A stretch of 15,466 bases of DNA from Oscillospiraceae bacterium. GTDB taxonomy: Bacteria; Bacillota_A; Clostridia; Oscillospirales; CAG-272. Shown here in pieces: positions 1 through 6,893 of this stretch; position 1 is the stretch's first letter; the number at the start of each line of letters is the position of its first letter. The notes beneath the pieces were generated by a model that searched no databases, had not been told where the DNA came from, and saw only the letters and a list, made by a program, of their open reading frames with translations. Both the position numbers and the translations under genes were made by a program. The stretch spans positions 1-15,466 of the forward strand of contig SVSO01000049.1 in the NCBI GenBank assembly GCA_015064195.1, given 5' to 3'.

Positions 1-137
1 TCCGGATGGGGCGAAAGCCCCTCCGGATTGTGACACCATCTGCAGGAGAGCGGGCAGCCCTTCATGAAGACGGTAGTGCGCACGCCCGGGCCATCATGGA
101 CAGAAAATTCCTTGATATCAAAAACCGTTCCGGTCAT
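1..137 (-). CDS. glycyl radical enzyme activating enzyme, radical SAM (partial, N-terminus only)
   Basis: The first 45 codons of a radical SAM activase lie here and the gene continues past the left edge. Reading the minus strand from the ATG at 137 gives a short beta strand ([11 protein letters not shown]), then [21 protein letters not shown] and CHNPEGLS. The cluster motif CxxxCxxC is complete (Cys28, Cys32, Cys35) and binds the [4Fe-4S] cluster that cleaves S-adenosylmethionine. The DGPGxRTxxFxKGC sequence is the signature of the PFL-activase family. These proteins abstract a hydrogen from the glycine of a partner enzyme. The start lies one base after the stop codon of the upstream glycyl radical enzyme, so the two are almost certainly co-translated and form the cognate pair. 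The ribosome site is weak: AGGA at 152-155, 14 bases upstream, consistent with translational coupling. Whether the longer form with extra ferredoxin-like cysteines is present cannot be seen. Confidence 0.93.
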   Translation of the reverse strand, partial: MTGTVFDIKEFSVHDGPGVRTTVFMKGCPLSCRWCHNPEGLSPHP

Positions 138-138
138 G

Positions 139-2109
139 TTATACGGTATATTCCTGACGGGCGATGACGTGGTCCTGATACTCCTTGTCAAGCTCGACGA
201 AGTATGCGCTCCAGCCCCAGATTCTGACTACCAGACGCTGATAGTTCTCCGGATGCGCCTGTGCATCCTTCATGGTTTCCAGATTGACCGCGTTCAGCTG
301 AAGCTGATGACCGCCGTTGTCGATGAAATATTTGACAAGCGATGCCACCTTGGTGATGGCATCCTCGCCGCGGAATACGCTGTTGTGGAATTCCAGCGTC
401 AGCGGGCCGCCGTTGATGGCCTTCGCAAAATGCTGCTTGGTGAAGGATTTGACCACAGACACCGGGCCCGCGATCTTTGCGAACAGGCTGACGGAGAAGT
501 TTGTGCCGAAGGGCTCGCCCTTGCGTCTGCCGTCAGGAGATGCGCCGATCTCATCCGCGTGCCAGAGGTAGTACATGGCCGAACCGGTACCGGCTCTCCA
601 TACGCCGCCCTGACAGTTCTTTCTGCCGTCCAGCGCATCGGCGAACATATCCAGAAGCTCCACGGAAATGCTGTCTGCCGCATCGTCGTTGTTGCCCATC
701 TTGGGGGCTTCATTGCGGAGCTTTTCCAGCAGCTCCGGCGTGTTTTCAAAGTTGGCATCCACTGCCGCAAGCATATCCGCCGCGGAGATGGATTTTTCCT
801 CATAGACGTACTTCCGGATAGCTGCCAGCGAGTCGGTGGCAGTTGCGATGCCCGTACCGTGAACGCCGAAGTTCTGATATTTGATCTCATCGAACAGCAG
901 GCGCAGGAAGGGCGACGGCACGAACCACAGATTCTTCACCTTTGCGGTGATCTCGTCGCATTCCGCCGCGATCTCACGCTTGACTGCCGCCATCACATCG
1001 TCGAAGGTTGCGCAGTCCACGAAATCCTTGTGAAGCACCCGGTCAACCATCTTCGGGAAGGAGAGTGCCGCGATGTTGGCAACGTCAAAGCCGCACTTGG
1101 GGATGATGAACTCCCAGCAGGCCGCCACCACATAGTTCGCCGCATCTTCGGGCGCGTAGCCCTTTTTGATGAGGCCGTCGATGACGATATCGTCGTTGGA
1201 ATACTGGGGGAAGCCAAGGCCGGCGCGGGTCAGCTCCGTGCCAAGCTCATACTGCTCCAGCGGCGTTTTCTTCGAGACGCGCAGGTTGATCTTGGGGTCG
1301 ATCATCTTCAGGTTCCGGCTGGCAACAAGGCAGAGCTTGGTCAGCTCGGAGAAGCAGTCGTTGCCGTTCTCGTCGATGCCGCCCAGCACCATGGACTGGC
1401 CGTTGTCACCCTGCTGAACGCCGATGTAGAGATCGCTGTCCTTGTTGAATGAGAGGAAGAAATCCTCCACCAGTGCAAGTGCCGTCTCGGAGGTGTAGAC
1501 GCCTGCATCCATGTCCGCCTTGAAGTAGGGGTACATATACTTGTCGAAGCGGCCTACAGTGTTGTGATAGTTGCCCTCCAGCCAGAGGGAGAAATGCAGG
1601 ATGCGGAAGAACTGCAGTGCCTCGCGGAAGTTGGTCGCACCGTAACGCGGCACACGCTCCAGCGTCTTCGCAATGTCATCCCGTCCGACACGCTCCGCCT
1701 CCGCCTTGTACCGGTCGGCGAGGTCGATGATGTTGTCGATGGCGCGCTTGCCGTATTCGTCCGCGCTCTCACGGCGGGCAAGCAGACCGTCGGCGATCAT
1801 CGCCTCATAGTTGGGGGATACGTTGGAAATATAGCCAAGCTCATGGATGAAATGCTCGGACTTGATCTTCGCCCACTCCTCCTCGGTGAAGCAGTCGGGG
1901 ATCTGCTTTGTGGTGCGCATGAAGCAGATCTGCTCGTCGGGAAGGATATGGGGAACCTGTGCGCGGCAAAGGCGCTCAAACCGATCGGCCATGCGCTCCT
2001 CGGGGGGCATTCCCTTTGCGCTGTATTCCGCCGCAAGGTTCTCTGTATAATCCACGCGGAAGGCGTGGTGTTTTTTGTCCAGTATGTACTGAAGAAGCTT
2101 TTCTGACAT
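139..2109 (-). CDS. short glycyl radical enzyme of the PFL-like family, substrate unknown
   Basis: An oxygen-sensitive cytosolic radical enzyme. The thiyl-radical cysteine is Cys331 in AACWEF, with Glu333 two residues later, the Cys-x-Glu arrangement seen in dehydratase, lyase and decarboxylase members rather than the Cys-Cys of pyruvate formate-lyase. The radical glycine is Gly632 in [15 protein letters not shown]; most relatives have RVxGY here. Other family landmarks are [11 protein letters not shown] (186-196), [13 protein letters not shown] (523-535) and [11 protein letters not shown] (598-608). Asp342 may match the second acidic residue of diol dehydratases, allowing a 3-residue gap. 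At 656 residues it is clearly shorter than the 760-850 typical of the family, and its N-terminal region looks reduced. The start is supported by AAGGA at 2120-2124 and a strong promoter upstream. The activase follows directly, and fucI is divergent. I cannot name the substrate; a deoxysugar-derived diol or hydroxy-acid is a guess from context. Family confidence is high, reaction confidence low. Confidence 0.93.
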   Translation of the reverse strand: MSEKLLQYILDKKHHAFRVDYTENLAAEYSAKGMPPEERMADRFERLCRAQVPHILPDEQICFMRTTKQIPDCFTEEEWAKIKSEHFIHELGYISNVSPNYEAMIADGLLARRESADEYGKRAIDNIIDLADRYKAEAERVGRDDIAKTLERVPRYGATNFREALQFFRILHFSLWLEGNYHNTVGRFDKYMYPYFKADMDAGVYTSETALALVEDFFLSFNKDSDLYIGVQQGDNGQSMVLGGIDENGNDCFSELTKLCLVASRNLKMIDPKINLRVSKKTPLEQYELGTELTRAGLGFPQYSNDDIVIDGLIKKGYAPEDAANYVVAACWEFIIPKCGFDVANIAALSFPKMVDRVLHKDFVDCATFDDVMAAVKREIAAECDEITAKVKNLWFVPSPFLRLLFDEIKYQNFGVHGTGIATATDSLAAIRKYVYEEKSISAADMLAAVDANFENTPELLEKLRNEAPKMGNNDDAADSISVELLDMFADALDGRKNCQGGVWRAGTGSAMYYLWHADEIGASPDGRRKGEPFGTNFSVSLFAKIAGPVSVVKSFTKQHFAKAINGGPLTLEFHNSVFRGEDAITKVASLVKYFIDNGGHQLQLNAVNLETMKDAQAHPENYQRLVVRIWGWSAYFVELDKEYQDHVIARQEYTV

Positions 2110-2119
2110 AGGTAATCGT

Positions 2120-2124
2120 TCCTT
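2120..2124 (-). promoter_or_regulatory. ribosome binding site of the glycyl radical enzyme
   Basis: The minus strand reads AAGGA here, 10 bases before the ATG at 2109. It supports that start and no upstream in-frame alternative. Confidence 0.7.
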
Positions 2125-2134
2125 TCATTGAATC

Positions 2135-2150
2135 GACGGAATGCTCCGTC
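2135..2150 (-). repeat. inverted repeat at the predicted 5' end of the glycyl radical enzyme transcript
   Basis: GACGGA and TCCGTC are perfect 6-bp arms separated by four bases. The expected transcription start, about 7 bases past the -10 box, falls at or near 2150, so the hairpin would begin at the very 5' end of the mRNA. It could be an mRNA-stabilising hairpin or an operator overlapping +1. The pairing is seen; the role is inferred. Confidence 0.5.
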
Positions 2151-2156
2151 ACTTTT

Positions 2157-2184
2157 ATTATACCATAATTATCCGCAATGTCAA
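2157..2184 (-). promoter_or_regulatory. sigma-A type promoter of the glycyl radical enzyme operon
   Basis: On the minus strand a consensus -35 TTGACA (2184-2179) is followed after 16 bp by a consensus -10 TATAAT (2162-2157). The bases just before the -10 box give an extended TGG element. This is close to ideal for the housekeeping sigma factor. The untranslated leader would be about 40 nt. Confidence 0.85.
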
Positions 2185-2194
2185 GTAAATTCTG

Positions 2195-2230
2195 TTGCAC
2201 GAATCGATAAATTTTTTGCACGGTTTCATA
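2195..2230. repeat. direct repeat with 21-bp period between divergent promoters (candidate activator site)
   Basis: Two 15-bp copies starting at 2195 and 2216 share TTGCACG, then T at position 10 and ATA at positions 13-15, giving 11 identities of 15. The period of 21 bp is two helical turns, so a dimer could bind both copies on one face. The block starts 11 bp upstream of the -35 box of the glycyl radical enzyme promoter and lies about 44 bp upstream of the fucI -35 box. Tandem sites with this period are typical of AraC-family activators, which often control sugar genes. The repeat is seen; the binding protein is inferred and not in the window. Confidence 0.5.
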
Positions 2231-2261
2231 GGAATATCTGCTGAAATTTACATAAACAATC

Positions 2262-2277
2262 TCAATTAATCCATTGA
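2262..2277. repeat. small inverted repeat overlapping the fucI -35 box
   Basis: TCAAT (2262-2266) and ATTGA (2273-2277) are inverted arms separated by 6 bp. The right arm covers most of the fucI -35 hexamer, a position where a repressor would block RNA polymerase. Arms of 5 bp in A/T-rich DNA can arise by chance, so this is weak. Confidence 0.25.
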
Positions 2278-2302
2278 TTTGCGGAAGATTTTGTGATATA
2301 CT
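2274..2302 (+). promoter_or_regulatory. sigma-A type promoter of fucI
   Basis: The -35 box TTGATT (2274-2279) is separated by 17 bp from the -10 box TATACT (2297-2302). An extended -10 TGA precedes it. Transcription would start near 2309, giving a leader of about 48 nt. No riboswitch-like structure is visible in the leader. Confidence 0.75.
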
Positions 2303-2342
2303 GTACATGGAGTACTTTTATCGCAAAGAAAAATAATTTTTT

Positions 2343-2347
2343 GGAGG
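2343..2347 (+). promoter_or_regulatory. ribosome binding site of fucI
   Basis: GGAGG lies 9 bases before the ATG at 2357, a near-ideal spacing that fixes the start codon. Confidence 0.85.
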
Positions 2348-2356
2348 AAAACTAAC

Positions 2357-4159
2357 ATGGCAGAAAACAGACTTATCGGCGATTACCCGGTCATCGGTAT
2401 CCGCCCCACCATCGACGGCAGACGCGGCCCGCTCAAGGTCAGAGAATCTCTTGAAGATCAGACCATGGCAATGGCAAACGCCGCCGCAAAGCTCATCAGC
2501 GAAAATCTCCGTTATTCCAACGGCGAGCCGGTCAGGGTCGTCATCGCTGACACCACCATCGGCCGCGTTGCGGAAGCCGCAGCCTGCGCAGAAAAGTTCA
2601 AGAAGGAAGGCGTTGCCATCACGCTGACCGTGACTCCCTGCTGGTGCTACGGTGCGGAAACCATGGACATGGATCCCATGACCATCAAGGGCGTATGGGG
2701 CTTCAACGGCACCGAGCGTCCCGGCGCAGTTTATCTCGCATCCGTTCTCGCGACCCACGCACAGAAGGGTCTGCCCGCATTCGGCATCTATGGCCACGAT
2801 GTGCAGAATCTGGATGAAGTGACCGACGTTCCCGCGGATGTACAGGAAAAGATCCTCCGCTTCGCACGTGCGGCGGTTGCAGCTGCCACCATGCGCGGCA
2901 AGTCCTACCTCCAGATCGGTTCCATCTGCATGGGCATCGGCGGCTCCATCATCGATCCCGCTTTCATCGAAGAATATCTGGGTATGCGCGTAGAATCGGT
3001 TGACGAGGTGGAGATCATCCGCCGCATGACCGAGGAGATCTACGATCATGCAGAATACGAGAAGGCTCTGGCATGGGTCAAGGCCAACGCCATCGAAGGC
3101 TTTGACAAGAATCCCGAAAATATGCAGAAATCCCGCGAGGAAAAGGATGCACAGTGGGAATTCGTCGTCAAGATGATGGTCATCATCAAGGATCTCATGA
3201 ACGGCAACAAGAATCTGCCCGAGGGCTGTGAAGAAGAAATGGTTGGCCATAACGCCATCGCCGCAGGCTTCCAGGGGCAGCGTCAGTGGACGGACTTCTA
3301 TCCCAACTGCGACTTCCCCGAGGCAATGCTCAACTCCAGCTTCGACTGGAACGGCGCACGTGAGCCCTACATTCTCGCCACCGAAAACGATGTGCTCAAC
3401 GGTCTTGGTATGCTCTTTATGAAGCTGCTCACCAACCGTGCGCAGATGTTCGCCGATGTCCGCACCTACTGGAGCCCCGAGGCCGTCAAGCGTGCCACCG
3501 GCTACGATCTCACCGGCAAGGCGGCGGAAAACGGCGGCTTCATCCACCTCATCAACTCCGGCGCGTGCTGCATTGATGCAAACGGCGAGGCGAAGGATGA
3601 AAACGGCAACGCAGTGATGAAGGAATGGTACAACGTCACCGAAGCGGATCAGAAGGCTATCATGGAGAATACCACATGGAACTTCGCGGATCTGGGTTAC
3701 TTCAGAGGCGGCGGATATTCCTCCCGCTTCGTGACCAAGGCGGAAATGCCCGCGACCATGATCCGTCTGAATCTGGTCAAGGGTCTCGGCCCGGTTCTGC
3801 AGATCGCAGAGGGCTGGACTGTGGAGCTTCCCGATGATGTCACCGATACGCTCTGGAAGCGCACCGACTATACATGGCCCTGCACATGGTTCGCTCCCCG
3901 CTGTGACGGCAAGGAGGGCAGCCCCTTCAAGACCGCGTACGAGGTCATGGGCAACTGGGGCGCAAACCACGGCGCGATCAGCTACGGTCACATCGGCGCA
4001 GATCTGATCACGCTCTGCTCCATGCTCCGCATTCCGGTTTGTATGCACAATGTGCCGGAAGAAAAGATCTTCCGTCCCGCCGCATGGAACGCATTCGGCA
4101 TGGACAAGGAGGGTCAGGATTACCGTGCCTGCGCCGCATACGGCCCGATGTACAAATAA
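2357..4159 (+). CDS. fucI: L-fucose isomerase
   Basis: A cytosolic Mn2+-dependent isomerase that converts L-fucose to L-fuculose, the first step of fucose breakdown; members also accept D-arabinose. The 600 residues match the usual 590-600 aa and align end to end with the Escherichia coli enzyme from memory: [12 protein letters not shown] near the start, [17 protein letters not shown] (91-107), [15 protein letters not shown] (114-128), [12 protein letters not shown] (302-313) and WFAPRCDGK (511-519). The likely metal ligands are Glu343 (in ATENDVLNG), Asp367 (in FADVRTYW) and His538 (in NWGANHG). It stands alone on the plus strand, with its own promoter and ribosome site and a terminator 13 bp downstream. 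Fuculokinase, aldolase and transporter genes are not in the window. The divergent glycyl radical enzyme shares its control region, which suggests linked function. Confidence 0.97.
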   Translation: MAENRLIGDYPVIGIRPTIDGRRGPLKVRESLEDQTMAMANAAAKLISENLRYSNGEPVRVVIADTTIGRVAEAAACAEKFKKEGVAITLTVTPCWCYGAETMDMDPMTIKGVWGFNGTERPGAVYLASVLATHAQKGLPAFGIYGHDVQNLDEVTDVPADVQEKILRFARAAVAAATMRGKSYLQIGSICMGIGGSIIDPAFIEEYLGMRVESVDEVEIIRRMTEEIYDHAEYEKALAWVKANAIEGFDKNPENMQKSREEKDAQWEFVVKMMVIIKDLMNGNKNLPEGCEEEMVGHNAIAAGFQGQRQWTDFYPNCDFPEAMLNSSFDWNGAREPYILATENDVLNGLGMLFMKLLTNRAQMFADVRTYWSPEAVKRATGYDLTGKAAENGGFIHLINSGACCIDANGEAKDENGNAVMKEWYNVTEADQKAIMENTTWNFADLGYFRGGGYSSRFVTKAEMPATMIRLNLVKGLGPVLQIAEGWTVELPDDVTDTLWKRTDYTWPCTWFAPRCDGKEGSPFKTAYEVMGNWGANHGAISYGHIGADLITLCSMLRIPVCMHNVPEEKIFRPAAWNAFGMDKEGQDYRACAAYGPMYK

Positions 4160-4171
4160 AATCGCATAAAT

Positions 4172-4218
4172 AAAGCATCACCGCTTTTACGGAATCCGTA
4201 GAAGCGGTGATGCTTTTT
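4172..4218. terminator. two-way intrinsic terminator between fucI and the convergent secreted-protein gene
   Basis: A 15-bp perfect stem pairs 4172-4186 (AAAGCATCACCGCTT) with 4202-4216. On the plus strand it ends in five T residues (4214-4218). On the minus strand the stem is followed by an interrupted T-rich run (TTTATTTA). It therefore ends fucI and probably also the gene converging from the right. Confidence 0.9.
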
Positions 4219-4224
4219 GGGGGT

Positions 4225-5874
4225 TTATTCCTCGGTATTGGCAGACTCTGCAAATACCGCAGAAATCGTGTGATCCTTTCTCACGTCGGTGAAGGTGTAT
4301 TCGCTTACTGCGCCCACGCTTTCGCCGTCAACCAGCACGTCAACGATCTCGTAACCCTCGTCAGGCGTGATGATGTAGGTGACATCCTCGTTGTAGCGAG
4401 GTGCCGCGTCCGCCGTGGTCACTGTTCCGCCGACCGTAGCCTGCGATGCGATGTCGTAGGTTTTGTAGAGACGCATATAGACGATCATCCACATGGAAAA
4501 CGGTGCTGTCGGTTCTTCTTCGACAGAGATTTTTTCAAAAACCGCAGTATATGTAGCATTTCCGGTCACAGTTGCGGAAACTGCGGGAGTCCAGCCTACA
4601 AATGTGTAGCCTTCGCGAGCGGGAGTTCCTGCAAATGCGGGGGTAGCCGTGCCAAAGGGAGCAGAGGAAGTCTGATCCGCAAAGAGAACTTCGCCGCTTA
4701 CACCATCCGTATAGGTAACGGTGTAAACAATCGGAGTCACGCTGTAGGTTACAGTGCCGTCCTGATTTTCAGTCGTCACAAGGGTGTATCCGTTTGCCGC
4801 TACAGGAACGATCGCAGAATTCTCAGGAACAGTGAATGTGCCTTCTGCAGCCACGGAAACAGACTTGCCATTCAGATTCAGATTCAAACCGGAAAGATCG
4901 ACATCTGTTGTTACCGTTATATCTTCCAGCAGCGTTATCGCATCACTCATATCAATGGTGATTGGGTCGCCGGCAGTTGCTGCGGCAATAAATGCTTCAA
5001 GGGAAGGATAGCCGATTTTCCAATCGGACATATAATACGGGCCTGTCAATGCACCTTCCTCAACAAAGAGTACAGCGCCTTCCTTTACAGTCCATGTATT
5101 GTCTGCATTTTTCTCGATATAGTGAGTTGTGGGAATCATAATTTCGTTGGCCCAGAACTGACGCTGGACATTGACATTGTATGTACCGCCTGTTACCAGT
5201 GTCCATTCCGTACCTGTTCCCGAAACATTGAAAATCCACGGCGAACCATTTGCGAGAGTACCAATGTTGCCAAGCGAGAAGTAACCGCCGCTGACATTCG
5301 TGCCTACCACCACATTGGATCCGTCCGCACCGGAATGATCGCTGGCATTGCTGTAAATCATACCGCGTCCCTCACCCAGCTTATCAACGGAGTAACTGCC
5401 GCTCTCAATATTGATGACACCATTATAGGCACATACGAGAGAATAAACAGTTGCATCGTTGGCATTTACAGTAACGGAACCGGTGCCTACGCTGTCCTTC
5501 AGCGTCAGTACACTATTATCATCCGCTGAGAATACACCCAGAAGCATGGTACTCTTTGCACCGGTAAGGTCAGCCGCGCTTGCGTCAACCGTGACAGACT
5601 TGCCATTGAGATCAATAGTAACAGCTTTATTTGCAACATTAACAAACACTGCATAACCGTCCGAGTTTGTTACATAGCTTTCGGTTGTGAGAGCGATGTC
5701 GGAGATAAGCGTGATCTCATCTCCATCTTCTGCTGCTTCCACAGCCGCCTGAATTGTTGCGTACTCAGTTCCATTCAGGCTTGCAACATCACTGTCAGCC
5801 GCGAGTACCGAAGTGGGAAAAAGTCCTATCAGCATTAGCGCAGTCAACAGGACAGAAAGAATTCGTTTTTTCAT
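4225..5874 (-). CDS. secreted protein with beta-helix-like modules and InlB-like repeats
   Basis: An exported protein of unknown function. Residues 1-25 are a classic signal peptide (MKKR, a hydrophobic core, then SVLA with cleavage near A25/A26). Two related modules follow: residues 38-96 and 289-341 each have an amphipathic helix, an IT(L)-rich strand ending in a D-I, and DLNGKSVTV or NLNGKSVSV. This resembles the start of pectin-lyase-like beta helices in Firmicute surface proteins. Residues 384-447 (YTVTYTDG..., EGYTFVGWTPAV, TGNATYTAVFE) match the Listeria-Bacteroides InlB B-repeat type. Residues 474-542 (GGTVTT, EGYEIVDVLVDG, HTISAVFAE) match the divergent InlB-type repeat common in clostridial surface proteins. 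No LPXTG motif, S-layer domain or C-terminal membrane anchor is visible; the hydrophobic stretch MWMIVYMRLY (461-470) is short. Start supported by AAGGAGA at 5881-5887. A role in adhesion or glycan contact is inferred only. Confidence 0.85.
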   Translation of the reverse strand: MKKRILSVLLTALMLIGLFPTSVLAADSDVASLNGTEYATIQAAVEAAEDGDEITLISDIALTTESYVTNSDGYAVFVNVANKAVTIDLNGKSVTVDASAADLTGAKSTMLLGVFSADDNSVLTLKDSVGTGSVTVNANDATVYSLVCAYNGVINIESGSYSVDKLGEGRGMIYSNASDHSGADGSNVVVGTNVSGGYFSLGNIGTLANGSPWIFNVSGTGTEWTLVTGGTYNVNVQRQFWANEIMIPTTHYIEKNADNTWTVKEGAVLFVEEGALTGPYYMSDWKIGYPSLEAFIAAATAGDPITIDMSDAITLLEDITVTTDVDLSGLNLNLNGKSVSVAAEGTFTVPENSAIVPVAANGYTLVTTENQDGTVTYSVTPIVYTVTYTDGVSGEVLFADQTSSAPFGTATPAFAGTPAREGYTFVGWTPAVSATVTGNATYTAVFEKISVEEEPTAPFSMWMIVYMRLYKTYDIASQATVGGTVTTADAAPRYNEDVTYIITPDEGYEIVDVLVDGESVGAVSEYTFTDVRKDHTISAVFAESANTEE

Positions 5875-5880
5875 AGTGCT

Positions 5881-5887
5881 TCTCCTT
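5881..5887 (-). promoter_or_regulatory. ribosome binding site of the secreted protein
   Basis: The minus strand reads AAGGAGA, six bases before the ATG at 5874. This places the start exactly at the signal peptide MKKR. Confidence 0.75.
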
Positions 5888-5919
5888 GAATTAGTTAAAT
5901 TTTACCACAAACATTTTTA

Positions 5920-5937
5920 TTATGCTCATGAGCATAA
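5920..5937. promoter_or_regulatory. perfect 18-bp palindrome at the secreted-protein promoter (candidate operator)
   Basis: The sequence TTATGCTCATGAGCATAA equals its own reverse complement. It begins 2 bp past the -10 box of the minus-strand promoter, so it covers the expected +1. That is a typical place for a dimeric repressor site. A lone half-site, AGCATAA, recurs at 5985-5991 on the far side of the -35 box. The regulator is not in the window. Confidence 0.55.
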
Positions 5938-5939
5938 AT

Positions 5940-5968
5940 ATTATCCTATAAGATTGACTTTTTGTCAA
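5940..5968 (-). promoter_or_regulatory. sigma-A type promoter of the secreted-protein gene
   Basis: On the minus strand a consensus -35 TTGACA (5968-5963) is followed after 17 bp by GATAAT (5945-5940), one base from the consensus -10. The leader would be about 60 nt. Confidence 0.8.
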
Positions 5969-5998
5969 GACTATTTTTCAATATAAGCATAAAAATTA

Positions 5999-6021
5999 CG
6001 TCTACGCAAATTGCACAGACG
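5999..6021. repeat. 23-bp interrupted palindrome in the intergenic region
   Basis: Nested arms CGTCT (5999-6003) with AGACG (6017-6021) and GCAA (6006-6009) with TTGC (6011-6014) are symmetric around A6010. Eighteen of 23 positions pair. It lies 30 bp upstream of the -35 box of the secreted-protein gene and about 80 bp upstream of the xpaC promoter, and lacks a T-tract. It looks like a protein-binding site rather than a terminator. The rest of the 307-bp gap (5875-6181) holds only the two divergent promoters and A/T-rich DNA. Confidence 0.4.
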
Positions 6022-6102
6022 CCTGCTCCCATAACCACGCGCTCCAAAAACCCATAGATTTTTTTCGCTTCTGTTTATAAATTGTAAATTTCCTCCGCAT
6101 TA

Positions 6103-6131
6103 TATACAAACCGGAAAAAATATGTTATAAT
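6103..6131 (+). promoter_or_regulatory. promoter of the xpaC-telA-lemA-like operon
   Basis: A consensus -10 TATAAT (6126-6131) is preceded by an extended TGT element. The -35 at 17-bp spacing, TATACA (6103-6108), matches four of six bases. The extended -10 probably compensates for the weak -35. Confidence 0.6.
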
Positions 6132-6160
6132 AATATTGTTAGCATCAAAAACATTTTCTG

Positions 6161-6174
6161 CACCTGAAAGGTGG
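6161..6174 (+). promoter_or_regulatory. ribosome site of the XpaC-like gene inside a small hairpin
   Basis: AAGGTGG (6168-6174) lies 7 bases before a TTG codon at 6182, which decides the start; the ATG at 6191 would be 16 bases away. CACCT (6161-6165) can pair with AGGTG (6169-6173) across a GAA loop, so the ribosome site can be folded away. A folded site plus a TTG start suggests modest translation. Confidence 0.5.
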
Positions 6175-6181
6175 GGTTGCC

Positions 6182-6868
6182 TTGAATACCATGCAGAATC
6201 CGATCGATAAAAGCAAATTCCGGGAGAAAAAGCATCCGTCCGTCGTGCCGTATTATTTGGTCGCCGTGAGCTGGCTGCTGTTCGCACTCTTTTGTCCCAT
6301 GTACACGGTTGGCCACTATATCGTCATCCTGCTCATCACGCTGGCAGAGCTGATCATTCTCCCCCGGCTCATTCCCCCGCGCATCGAATATGTGCCGATC
6401 CCCTACGAACCGCCGAAGGCCGGCATCGACGAGGTTGACCGCGTGATCGAGCTTGGCGCAGATTATATCCGCAAATTCGACGTCATCAGCGTGGAGCTGT
6501 ACAAGCTTGATCCGAACATCGCCGTCAAGCTGGACCGCATCCGCCAGCTGATGAACACGATTTTTGAATATGTTGCGGCAAATCCGGACAAGCTTTCCCG
6601 CATCCGCCGGTTTATGAACTACTATCTGCCCACCCTCGAAAAGCTGATGAACACCTACATCGAGCTGTCGAATCAGAAGATCAAGGGCGAGAACATCACA
6701 AAAACCCTCATCGGCATCGAAGGAATCCTCGACACCATTGAGCCCGCCTTCCACCGTCAGCTGGACAACCTGTATGAAGAACAGGCCATCGATATTTCCT
6801 CGGATATAACCGTCCTTGAGGGAATGCTGGACAGCGAAGGTCTCGGCAAAACTTCCACCGAACTGTAA
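6182..6868 (+). CDS. xpaC: XpaC-like membrane protein (5-bromo-4-chloroindolyl phosphate hydrolysis family)
   Basis: The family name comes from a dye-hydrolysis phenotype in Bacillus; the true biochemical role is unknown. Residues 1-20 are basic and cytoplasmic. Two hydrophobic segments follow (about 22-41 and 43-63), forming a membrane hairpin. The rest (about 80-228) is soluble and strongly helical, with heptad-like stretches such as DRIRQLMNTIFEYV and MNYYLPTLEKLMNTYIELS, the latter typical of XpaC proteins. The length of 228 is usual. It begins with TTG at 6182, chosen because the ribosome site fits only that codon. It is first in a three-gene operon, 25 bp before the TelA-like gene; the same xpaC-telA (yaaN) pairing is known in Bacillus, supporting both assignments. 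Likely acts at the inner face of the membrane together with TelA. Confidence 0.85.
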   Translation: MNTMQNPIDKSKFREKKHPSVVPYYLVAVSWLLFALFCPMYTVGHYIVILLITLAELIILPRLIPPRIEYVPIPYEPPKAGIDEVDRVIELGADYIRKFDVISVELYKLDPNIAVKLDRIRQLMNTIFEYVAANPDKLSRIRRFMNYYLPTLEKLMNTYIELSNQKIKGENITKTLIGIEGILDTIEPAFHRQLDNLYEEQAIDISSDITVLEGMLDSEGLGKTSTEL

Positions 6869-6893
6869 ATCATCAAAATAAAGGAGAACAATC

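Noticed and set aside
64..1452. 462-codon open frame on the plus strand
   Set aside because: It is antisense to the glycyl radical enzyme and its activase, both with intact catalytic motifs.
139..2109. Assignment of the glycyl radical enzyme as a propanediol or glycerol dehydratase
   Set aside because: Cys-x-Glu and a possible Asp342 fit, but the protein is far shorter and the surrounding active-site sequence differs; context alone is not enough.
2216..2232. Possible catabolite-repression (cre) site on the minus strand, ATGAAACCG...
   Set aside because: The first half fits the cre consensus but the second half does not (no CA at the expected place), and the sequence is better explained as one copy of the direct repeat.
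2318..4048. 576-codon open frame on the minus strand
   Set aside because: It is antisense to fucI, which is unmistakable from its motifs; no domain is seen in the reverse frame.
4207..5529. 440-codon open frame on the plus strand, cysteine-rich
   Set aside because: It is antisense to the secreted protein, which has a signal peptide, ribosome site and promoter in the correct order.
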